Of a stretch of DNA of 6,093 nucleotides, positions 1 through 5,583 are shown one piece after another. Numbering within the stretch: position 1 is the first letter of the stretch; each line of letters starts with the position of its first letter. The stretch is from an uncultured Halieaceae bacterium (GTDB taxonomy: Bacteria; Pseudomonadota; Gammaproteobacteria; Pseudomonadales; Halieaceae): positions 1-6,093 of the forward strand of contig CALINF010000270.1 in the NCBI GenBank assembly GCA_938045215.1. Reading direction: 5' to 3'. Under the pieces are notes generated by a model that worked only from the letters and a program-made list of their open reading frames with translations, did not search any database and was not told the DNA's origin. The translations under genes and the position numbers were made by a program.

Positions 1-129
1 CACATCAAGCAATCAGCACGCGGAGGCGCACACAACTACAGTTTGTGGGATGGCGACGCCGGGTTGGCAATCTATCTGGCCGACTGCATTGATGCGCGCA
101 CGGACTTCCCAACACTGGACTACTTTTAG
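1..129 (+). CDS. LanC-like protein, C-terminal end (5' truncated by window)
   Basis: An open frame runs from the first base to a TAG at 127-129 and gives 42 residues with no start in the window. The stretch SLWDGDAGLAIYLADCID followed by a terminal FPTLDYF resembles the C-terminus of lanthionine synthetase C-like (LanC/LanCL) proteins, where a Ser-Leu-x-Glu/Asp-Gly-x-Ala-Gly helix start leads into a Phe/Leu-Ala-Asp-Leu helix and ends in a short Arg/Phe-Pro tail. LanC enzymes are zinc-dependent alpha/alpha barrels that add thiols to dehydroamino acids; eukaryotic LanCL proteins add glutathione. The zinc ligands (Cys, Cys-His) would lie upstream, outside the window, so catalytic competence cannot be judged. 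The gene faces the serine dehydratase gene tail to tail across 15 bp. No precursor peptide or dehydratase is visible. The family call rests on this short tail only. Confidence 0.7.
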   Translation, partial: HIKQSARGGAHNYSLWDGDAGLAIYLADCIDARTDFPTLDYF

Positions 130-144
130 GTTTTAGGCTCCTAT

Positions 145-1545
145 CTAACACTCGATAATACTCACCGGCACTTCCAGCACATTCACCGCCAAACCACCGC
201 GGGCGGTTTCCTTGTATTTGTCTTGCATATCGCGCCCGGTGTCGCGCATGGTTTTAATCACCTGGTCGAGCGACACATAATGTTCTCCGCTACCTCTCAG
301 CGCCATCCTAGCGGCACTGATTGCCTTGATCGCGCCCATGGCGTTGCGCTCGATGCAAGGCACCTGAACCAGCCCCCCGATAGGGTCACAGGTAAGTCCC
401 AGATTGTGCTCCATGGCGATTTCAGCGGCATTCTCAACCTGAGCTGGCGTTCCGCCCAGCGCATCGGCCAGTGCACCTGCTGCCATTGAGCAGGCCGAAC
501 CCACCTCACCCTGACAGCCGACTTCGGCGCCGGATATCGAAGCGTTGATCTTATACAAAATGCCGATAGCCGCCGCCGTCAGCATGTATCGACATATATC
601 GTCTTCACCCGAACCCCTGCAATGTTCAAGGTAATACTTCAGTACCGCAGGAATTATTCCTGCCGCCCCGTTGGTGGGCGCGGTAACTATCCGTCCGCCG
701 GCAGCGTTTTCTTCATTCACCGCCAGTGCATACAAGGTGACCCAGTCCATGGTGATGAGCGATTCATCGCCCAGTGAATCCGTTTGGCTTTTCAGTTGTC
801 TATGCAGTTGCGCGGCTCTGCGTTTCACTTTAAGCCCCCCGGGCATAATACCTTCCGTCTTGCAGCCGTGATCTATACAGGCGCTCATCACTGACCACAG
901 GTTGAGAAGTTCTTTTCTTATATCGCTCTCACTGCGCCAGGCCTTTTCATTTTCCATCATCAACGCGCTGATCGATAAACCGTGCTCCTTACATTGGGCC
1001 AGGAGTTCACCGGCTGATGTAAACGGGTAGGGTAAAATCGTAGGGTCATCCACGATCGCATCCGCGGCTGTAGCCGTGTCATCAACGATAAAGCCGCCAC
1101 CCACTGAGTAAAAAATCCGCTCGCTCAGCACTTTTCCACCCTCGTCATAGGCTGTGAAGCGCATGCCATTGGAATGAAAAGGTAGCGACTCCGTGCGGTG
1201 CATCATCAAATCATTGCGGTAGCTAAAACCAAGTTTTTTTGTGCCCAGCAGATTCAGCTCATTTTGTTCGCGCACAAACGCGACTCGATCAGCGATAGAC
1301 TGCACATCCACGGTTTCGGGCGACTCCCCTTCCAGGCCCAGTATTATCGCTTTGGGAGATCCGTGGCCTGCACCGGTGGCGCCGAGAGAGCCGTACAGCT
1401 GGGCCGTGACCCGCTCACACTGATTGACAAGGTTCCCGGACTCCAGCCCCATGGCGAACTGGCGCGCCGCGTTCATGGGGCCCACCGTGTGCGAGCTGGA
1501 GGGGCCAATGCCAATTTTGAATAAGTCGAACGCGCTAATAGACAC
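145..1545 (-). CDS. sdaA: L-serine dehydratase (L-serine ammonia-lyase), iron-sulfur, single-chain
   Basis: Cytosolic enzyme that deaminates L-serine to pyruvate and ammonia with a [4Fe-4S] cluster rather than PLP. Numbered from the GTG at 1545 (466 aa; E. coli SdaA is about 454), the N-terminal beta domain carries the hallmark [12 protein letters not shown] at 12-23. The alpha domain has [20 protein letters not shown] at about 277-296. The cluster cysteines are Cys344 ([10 protein letters not shown]), Cys386 (LTCDP) and Cys397 (VPCIERNA). Their spacing equals that known for the Legionella enzyme. The last residue is Cys466, matching the C-terminal 'tail-in-mouth' cysteine that inhibits the Legionella protein. 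A GTG three codons upstream (1554) is also in frame, but AGGTG at 1552-1556 lies 6 nt before the 1545 GTG and the resulting N-terminus [10 protein letters not shown] aligns with E. coli MISLFDMFK. Monocistronic; divergent from the acyltransferase gene. Confidence 0.96.
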   Translation of the reverse strand: MSISAFDLFKIGIGPSSSHTVGPMNAARQFAMGLESGNLVNQCERVTAQLYGSLGATGAGHGSPKAIILGLEGESPETVDVQSIADRVAFVREQNELNLLGTKKLGFSYRNDLMMHRTESLPFHSNGMRFTAYDEGGKVLSERIFYSVGGGFIVDDTATAADAIVDDPTILPYPFTSAGELLAQCKEHGLSISALMMENEKAWRSESDIRKELLNLWSVMSACIDHGCKTEGIMPGGLKVKRRAAQLHRQLKSQTDSLGDESLITMDWVTLYALAVNEENAAGGRIVTAPTNGAAGIIPAVLKYYLEHCRGSGEDDICRYMLTAAAIGILYKINASISGAEVGCQGEVGSACSMAAGALADALGGTPAQVENAAEIAMEHNLGLTCDPIGGLVQVPCIERNAMGAIKAISAARMALRGSGEHYVSLDQVIKTMRDTGRDMQDKYKETARGGLAVNVLEVPVSIIEC

Positions 1546-1551
1546 AGTTAA

Positions 1552-1556
1552 CACCT
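1552..1556 (-). promoter_or_regulatory. Ribosome binding site deciding the sdaA start
   Basis: On the minus strand AGGTG sits 6 nt ahead of the GTG at 1545-1543. It overlaps the alternative GTG at 1554-1552, which has no Shine-Dalgarno-like sequence of its own upstream. This favours the inner start. Confidence 0.5.
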
Positions 1557-1573
1557 ATATGTGAAGTGTGGGG

Positions 1574-1603
1574 ATTATCAGGCACCCGGTATTGAATTGT
1601 CGA
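1574..1603 (-). promoter_or_regulatory. Candidate sigma70-type promoter for sdaA
   Basis: Reading the minus strand, TCGACA (1603-1598, 5 of 6 matches to TTGACA) is followed after 18 nt by GATAAT (1579-1574, 5 of 6 matches to TATAAT). A transcript would begin near 1567 and leave a leader of roughly 20 nt before the GTG at 1545, too short for the 1554 start to have a ribosome site. Found by eye, so chance matches cannot be excluded. Confidence 0.42.
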
Positions 1604-1715
1604 CTACAACTCCGACCATGAATCAGCACTGACACAGGTCGTTGCAGGGGTTGACACTCGTACCTACAACAGCGACTCTCAGGCCTATAAAGCTAACATC
1701 ACTACGACACACCTA

Positions 1716-1725
1716 CTCTCGAGAG
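1716..1725. repeat. 10-bp perfect palindrome CTCTCGAGAG in front of the acyltransferase start
   Basis: CTCTCGAGAG is its own reverse complement and ends 5 nt before the ATG at 1731. Its right half, GAGAG, is also the best available Shine-Dalgarno-like stretch for that gene. It could be an operator half or a small occluding hairpin, or chance. Confidence 0.35.
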
Positions 1726-1730
1726 CCAAG

Positions 1731-3152
1731 ATGCGACAACTCACGGGCCTAGACGCCTCATTTTTGTACCTGGAAACCCCCAACGCGCCGATGCATATCT
1801 CTGGACTGGCCATATACGACCAATCCACCGCCCCCGGCGGTAAAGTACGATTCAAAGACATTATCGCGCACTTCAATGAGCGCGTTCGCCCCATACCCAC
1901 CATGACGCAACGCCTGGTGGAAGTACCGTTTTCTATGGACCACCCGTATTGGGTGTCCGATGGGTATTTCGACCCGGAATTTCATGTACGCCATATTGCA
2001 TTACCCAAGCCCGGCGATTGGCGTCAGCTGTGCATTCTGATCTCGAGGCTGCACGCACGCCCATTGGATCGAGCCCGACCGCTGTGGGAGGTGTATATCA
2101 TTGAGGGTCTGGACAATGTTGAGGGCGTTCCCAAGGGTGGCTTTGCAATCTTCTCCAAAACTCATCACGCCGCGATCGACGGCAGCTCGGGCATGGAAAT
2201 CACCGCAGCCACTCATGACCTCACCCCTGAGTATTCAGCACCCAGAGAACCCGCGGTGATCAAGGTTGAGTCGGAACCCTCTCGCGCGCAGTTGGTCCTG
2301 CGGGCACAGGTTAACGGCATACGCAAACCGTTTAATTTCATCAGCGTGGCGCGCAATACCGTACCGGGAATGGCCAAGGCCTGGAATCAGGTGCGTAAAG
2401 GCAAATTACACCGCGTTACCGATATTCCCCGAACACGGTTCAACGAGAAAGTGTCTCCCCATCGCGTATTCGATGCCGCTTCGTTCTCGCTCGCTGAAGT
2501 TAAAGCTATTAAGAACGTTGTTCCCGGCGCTACCGTGAACGACGTTGCCATTACCATCGTGGGAGGCGCGTTGCGCAAGTACCTTGAACATCATGGAGAA
2601 CTACCCGAAACGTCACTGGCGGCAATGGCGCCGGTCAATGTACGTTCCGAAGACCAGAAAAACACGGCCGGGAACGTCGTTTCTACGATGACAGTCATGG
2701 TGCGTAGTGATATCGAAGACCCCATGGAGCGCTTGCTCGCGGTGCATGAGGGTACGCGAGAGGCGAAGGAGTTAACCCAGGCGGTAGGTGCCAAGGCCAT
2801 GACCGACTACTCGCAGTTTATACCGTCTATGTTGACGGCACAGGCAGCACGACTGGCCAGCCAATGGGGCCTCATGAGTCGCATGCGACCCAGCTTTAAC
2901 TGCGTGATTACCAACGTACCGGGGCCTCAGGTTCCGCTGTACACAATGGGCGCCCAAATGGTTCACAACTTTGGCACTGGCCCTGTGTTTGACGGCCTGG
3001 GCCTGTTTCATGTGATCAGCAGCTATTGCGGTGAATTCTCAGTATCGGCAACCGCCTGCCGCGACATGATGCCCGACCCTGAGTTCTACAAGCAGTGCAT
3101 TGAAGAGAGCTACGACAACCTGAAGGCCGCCTCCATGGACATGGCCGCATGA
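1731..3152 (+). CDS. Wax ester synthase / acyl-CoA:diacylglycerol acyltransferase (WS/DGAT family)
   Basis: Bifunctional acyltransferase that esterifies acyl-CoA to long-chain alcohols (wax esters) or diacylglycerol (triacylglycerol), making neutral-lipid storage; such enzymes act at the inner membrane face and on lipid droplets. The 473-aa length is usual for the family. The N-terminus LTGLDASFLYLETPNAPMHISG is the typical opening. PLWEVYIIEGL (117-127) precedes the catalytic HHAAIDG at 145-151, with His146 the expected general base and Asp150-Gly151 completing HHxxxDG. Other family marks are VNDV (269-272), NTAGN (311-315) and NVPGPQVPLY (395-404) near the C-terminus. There is no signal peptide and no clear transmembrane segment. 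The ATG at 1731 gives the canonical N-terminus. Its stop overlaps the start of the lipase gene by four bases (ATGA), so the two are almost certainly co-transcribed. Whether wax ester or triacylglycerol is the main product cannot be read from sequence. Confidence 0.95.
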   Translation: MRQLTGLDASFLYLETPNAPMHISGLAIYDQSTAPGGKVRFKDIIAHFNERVRPIPTMTQRLVEVPFSMDHPYWVSDGYFDPEFHVRHIALPKPGDWRQLCILISRLHARPLDRARPLWEVYIIEGLDNVEGVPKGGFAIFSKTHHAAIDGSSGMEITAATHDLTPEYSAPREPAVIKVESEPSRAQLVLRAQVNGIRKPFNFISVARNTVPGMAKAWNQVRKGKLHRVTDIPRTRFNEKVSPHRVFDAASFSLAEVKAIKNVVPGATVNDVAITIVGGALRKYLEHHGELPETSLAAMAPVNVRSEDQKNTAGNVVSTMTVMVRSDIEDPMERLLAVHEGTREAKELTQAVGAKAMTDYSQFIPSMLTAQAARLASQWGLMSRMRPSFNCVITNVPGPQVPLYTMGAQMVHNFGTGPVFDGLGLFHVISSYCGEFSVSATACRDMMPDPEFYKQCIEESYDNLKAASMDMAA

Positions 3153-3856
3153 AGCCGCCTCATGTGCTGCTCGCACTGAGTGAGCTACCGCGCGCGTTAG
3201 CCGATGCCACGCTGTTGCAACCTGCCATCCCGCTGCTGCGAAAACTACCCAGAGGCACCGGCCAGGCTGTAATGGTTTTACCCGGTTTCATGGCATCGGA
3301 TCGCGGAAATCAACCGCTCATCCGCTTTTTGAATTCCATGGGTTATAACGCATTAGGGTGGGGTCAGGGCCAGAACCGGGGCCAACAGAACTTTTCTGAA
3401 GACAGTCTGCGCGAGCGCATGACGCGGATGATGCAGGAGAGCAGAGGCAAGATCACGCTTGTAGGGCACTCACTGGGTGGTTTGTATGCGCGTGAAATCG
3501 CCAAGCAGCAGCCCGATGTTGTAGAGCAGGTGATCACTCTGGGCAGCCCCTTTGAAGAGGGCCGGGATACAGGGTCACATGCCAGCCAACTCTACCAACG
3601 AATGAACCCCAATCGACAGGAGGAAGAGCAACAACTGGATGCTCCCCAACTGTCGACGCCGCCGCCCGTGCCTACCACGGCAATCTATACCAAAGCAGAT
3701 GGTGTGGTGAACTGGAAAACCTCGATACAGCGAGGCAACTTCGACCACGTGCACAATATTGAAGTACTGGGCAGCCATATCGGACTCAACATGAATCCGG
3801 GCGTATGGTACTGGATACTCAAGAAGCTCGATCACACCACCGCTCGCGCAGCGTGA
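3149..3856 (+). CDS. Alpha/beta-hydrolase, lipase/esterase-like
   Basis: A 235-aa alpha/beta-hydrolase. After a short hydrophobic but not signal-like N-terminus, VMVLPGFMASD (41-51) supplies the oxyanion-hole strand and turn. GHSLGG at 106-111 is the nucleophile elbow with Ser108. ITLGSPF (129-135) follows as in bacterial triacylglycerol lipases and PGAP1-like esterases. YTKADGVVNWK (180-190) offers Asp184 as the acid and LGSHIGLNMNP (208-217) offers His211-region histidine (His210) as the base. Residues 143-175, rich in Gln, Glu and Pro, lie where a lid or cap would be. No secretion signal is seen, so an intracellular role is likely. The start overlaps the acyltransferase stop as ATGA, implying translational coupling. 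Plausible substrates are wax esters, acylglycerols or acyl-CoA-derived esters made by the upstream enzyme. That link is inferred from the gene order. Confidence 0.88.
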   Translation: MKPPHVLLALSELPRALADATLLQPAIPLLRKLPRGTGQAVMVLPGFMASDRGNQPLIRFLNSMGYNALGWGQGQNRGQQNFSEDSLRERMTRMMQESRGKITLVGHSLGGLYAREIAKQQPDVVEQVITLGSPFEEGRDTGSHASQLYQRMNPNRQEEEQQLDAPQLSTPPPVPTTAIYTKADGVVNWKTSIQRGNFDHVHNIEVLGSHIGLNMNPGVWYWILKKLDHTTARAA

Positions 3857-3880
3857 CTGCCTCGGGTATTACCTGACCAA

Positions 3881-4696
3881 CTAGTCGATTGCCGCGTGAG
3901 CGTGATTAATCGACGTACCGCCATCTACGGGTATCACCGCGCCTTGCGTGTAAGCGCCCGCGCGTGAACTCAGGTAAACCGCCACGCCGGCCATCTCGGC
4001 ATCGCACCCTACTCTACCCAGCAAGCTGTTGTGTTCGATTTCGGCCTTGCGATGCTCAAACACGTAATCTGTCATCCGACTGGGGAAGAAGCCCGGCGCG
4101 ATTGCATTCACTGTAATCTGACGCCGCCCGAGTTCCACTGCGAGGTGCCGGGTGAGATGGTGTACGGCAGCTTTGGATGCCGTATAGGCATAGTTGCCAG
4201 TGGTATAAAGGGTGGGTACGTGCAGTCCTTCCATAGACCCGATATTAATCACCCGCGCAGGATCTTCTTTGCTCGCCGCTTTTTCGAGCAATGGGGTCAG
4301 GTCCCGTGTGAGCGTAAAAATCGTACTCACGTTCAAGTGTAATACCTTGTCAAAGGCCGCCTCTGGAAAGGTGGCATAGTCTTCACCCCAGGCAGTGCCC
4401 GCATTGTTCACCAGAATGTTCAGACACCCCTCGCGGCTCTCCAGCTCCTGAACCAGTTGCGCTCGGCTGTCGGCGCTAGCTACATCGGCAGGCAGGGCGA
4501 TGCACTCGCCAAATACACTCAGCTCCTGCGCGGCCAGCTCACAGGCCTCTGCTTTGCGCGCCGAAATGTAGACCCGGGCACCGGCCTGCAACAGGCCCTG
4601 GCTGATCATATAGCCAATGCCTCTGGAGCCGCCGGTAACCAGAGCGACCTTGCCTTCAAGATTGAACAGACTGTTGATATCGAGATTGCTTTGCAT
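3881..4696 (-). CDS. SDR-family oxidoreductase, RhlG-like (probable NADPH-dependent beta-ketoacyl reductase)
   Basis: Classical short-chain dehydrogenase/reductase of 271 aa. The nucleotide-binding TGGSRGIG is at 21-28 and Arg47 in SARK fits NADP(H) preference. Asp71 contacts adenine, NNAG is at 97-100, Asn122 is in LNVS, and the catalytic triad is Ser154 (NIGS), Tyr171 and Lys175 (YTASK). PGFFPSRMT (201-209) and IPVDGG (255-260) close the fold. From memory, the segments GGSRGIGYMISQGLLQAGARV, NNAGTAWG, PARVINIGS and APGFFPSRMT closely track Pseudomonas aeruginosa RhlG, an NADPH-dependent beta-ketoacyl reductase first linked to rhamnolipid synthesis. No symbol is given because orthology is not proven. 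It converges on the lipase gene with 24 bp between stops and follows the tandem thioredoxin-fold gene by 79 bp on the same strand. The ATG at 4696 has only a weak upstream GAGAG. Confidence 0.92.
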   Translation of the reverse strand: MQSNLDINSLFNLEGKVALVTGGSRGIGYMISQGLLQAGARVYISARKAEACELAAQELSVFGECIALPADVASADSRAQLVQELESREGCLNILVNNAGTAWGEDYATFPEAAFDKVLHLNVSTIFTLTRDLTPLLEKAASKEDPARVINIGSMEGLHVPTLYTTGNYAYTASKAAVHHLTRHLAVELGRRQITVNAIAPGFFPSRMTDYVFEHRKAEIEHNSLLGRVGCDAEMAGVAVYLSSRAGAYTQGAVIPVDGGTSINHAHAAID

Positions 4697-4775
4697 AAGG
4701 GGTTACTCTCGCGTGTGAATATGAATCGGACAACTACAAATGGACGAAGTATGCATCGCGTAACGAGCACACAGA

Positions 4776-5528
4776 TCAAGTGCCGTACTGGGACTCCAAA
4801 TAGGCGAGGATGTCAGCAGATTCGAACAAGCCTGTATCGGTATTGGGATCAAACAGATACGGCACCGAGATCTGGCCTTCCGCTGCCTGCAGATTCTGGC
4901 GGTTCTCCAGCTGGCTGTCTGGCGTGATGTTGAGCGCTTTACGCACGGGCGGCAACACCCACTCCTGGAGCTCAGTTCGTCCGACGCTGCGCAACACATA
5001 GGGAATTTCCATCTCACACAGGCGTTCTCGGACCGGCCTGGCATAGGGACTGCCCTCGAAGCTGTACAGCTCCAGCATCTGCTGCGGAAGCTGACCGGTA
5101 TGAGCGCGCATGCCACGACGAGCGCGCGATACACCGGCAAGCGTTGAACTGAATTTTTGCAGCGGCCCCAGCTTCCATTTGAGCGGAAGTGGGCGCTGCG
5201 CATAGGTATCGAACAGGTAGTCGATAATCGCCATGGACTCGTAAAGCTCAGTACCCGTATTGGGATCAACCAAGAAGGGAAACTGCGCCTGCCCCCCTAA
5301 CTCCTGTGCTATTGGCCTGAACCTTGTTCCCCCTTTGGGACTGGGGTAGATCTCTGCATCCAGCCCCAACTCGGTCAGCACTTCACGCACAATGCGGCAG
5401 TAAGGGCAGTTTTCCATATCGTACAGCTGCAATAGCATTGCGGGCGCAGTGGCAGCCGGCTCGCATTGAATACCGCTGGTACCGCGCAACAGCGTGGTGA
5501 CCATAGACGTTGCTATATTTCCTGCCAT
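4776..5528 (-). CDS. Tandem thioredoxin-fold (GST N-terminal-like) protein, two domains
   Basis: A 250-aa protein made of two glutaredoxin/GST N-terminal-type domains without the helical GST C-terminal domain. Domain 1 (about 31-110) begins LLQLYDMENCPYCRIVREVL with a full CPYC redox motif at 41-44, a cis-Pro at FPF (Pro84) and DPNTGTELYESMAIIDYL. Domain 2 (about 151-248) begins MLELYSFEGSPYARPVRERL, where the motif has become SPYA (160-163); Pro223 in VPY and DPNTDTGLFESADILAYL match domain 1. The E-S pair in each repeat is the usual glutathione gamma-glutamyl contact. A basic linker of about 40 residues (111-150) joins them. Likely a glutathione-binding, cytosolic redox or thiol-transfer protein; substrate unknown. 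GGAG lies 6 nt before the ATG at 5528, supporting this start over Met9. It lies 35 bp downstream of gltX, same strand. Confidence 0.85.
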   Translation of the reverse strand: MAGNIATSMVTTLLRGTSGIQCEPAATAPAMLLQLYDMENCPYCRIVREVLTELGLDAEIYPSPKGGTRFRPIAQELGGQAQFPFLVDPNTGTELYESMAIIDYLFDTYAQRPLPLKWKLGPLQKFSSTLAGVSRARRGMRAHTGQLPQQMLELYSFEGSPYARPVRERLCEMEIPYVLRSVGRTELQEWVLPPVRKALNITPDSQLENRQNLQAAEGQISVPYLFDPNTDTGLFESADILAYLESQYGT

Positions 5529-5534
5529 GTCGAA

Positions 5535-5538
5535 CTCC
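5535..5538 (-). promoter_or_regulatory. Shine-Dalgarno site of the tandem thioredoxin-fold gene
   Basis: Minus-strand GGAG (within CTGGAG) lies 6 nt upstream of the ATG at 5528-5526. It is the clearest ribosome site in the window and picks this start over the internal Met9. Confidence 0.65.
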
Positions 5539-5558
5539 AGCGCTTGCGTTAAGGGTTG

Positions 5559-5583
5559 AGCAGCTAGCCTTTTGGCAGCTGCT
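5559..5583 (-). other. Strong RNA hairpin containing the gltX stop codon
   Basis: On the gltX transcript the two arms AGCAGCUGCC and GGCUAGCUGCU pair over 10 bp around an AAAA loop, with one unpaired U. That U is the first base of the UAG stop codon (5566-5564). No run of U follows (CAACCCUUAACG), so this is not a standard intrinsic terminator. It sits 30 nt before the next gene and could slow ribosomes, protect the mRNA 3' end after processing, or set the ratio of gltX to the downstream gene. Confidence 0.6.

Noticed and set aside
185..207. ACCGCC...GGCGGT inverted repeat near the end of sdaA as a terminator
   Set aside because: It is a 6-bp stem inside the coding sequence with an 11-nt spacer and no T-tract on either strand.
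1..1545. A lanthipeptide biosynthesis cluster combining the LanC-like and serine dehydratase genes
   Set aside because: The serine dehydratase acts on free L-serine, is convergently oriented, and no precursor, Ser/Thr peptide dehydratase or transporter is visible.
1651..1691. TTGACA (1651-1656) and TATAAA (1686-1691) upstream of the acyltransferase gene as a promoter
   Set aside because: Each box is good alone, but they are separated by 29 bp, far from the usual 16-18, and no acceptable -10 lies 16-18 bp after the TTGACA.
3884..3914. GTCGATT...AATCGAC inverted repeat as a terminator for the lipase operon
   Set aside because: The 7-bp arms are 17 nt apart, lie within the SDR C-terminal codons, and have no T-tract after them.
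4697..4775. Separate promoter for the SDR gene in the 79-bp spacer
   Set aside because: No -35/-10 pair with acceptable spacing could be found by eye on the minus strand; read-through from gltX is the simpler view.
4457..4927. 156-aa open frame on the + strand
   Set aside because: It runs antisense across the SDR start, the 79-bp spacer and the thioredoxin-fold gene, and its translation shows no family motif; a shadow of real genes.
4703..5269. 188-aa open frame on the - strand
   Set aside because: It is an alternate frame of the tandem thioredoxin-fold gene, rich in Arg, Ser and Cys as expected of a shadow, while the other frame has clear conserved motifs.
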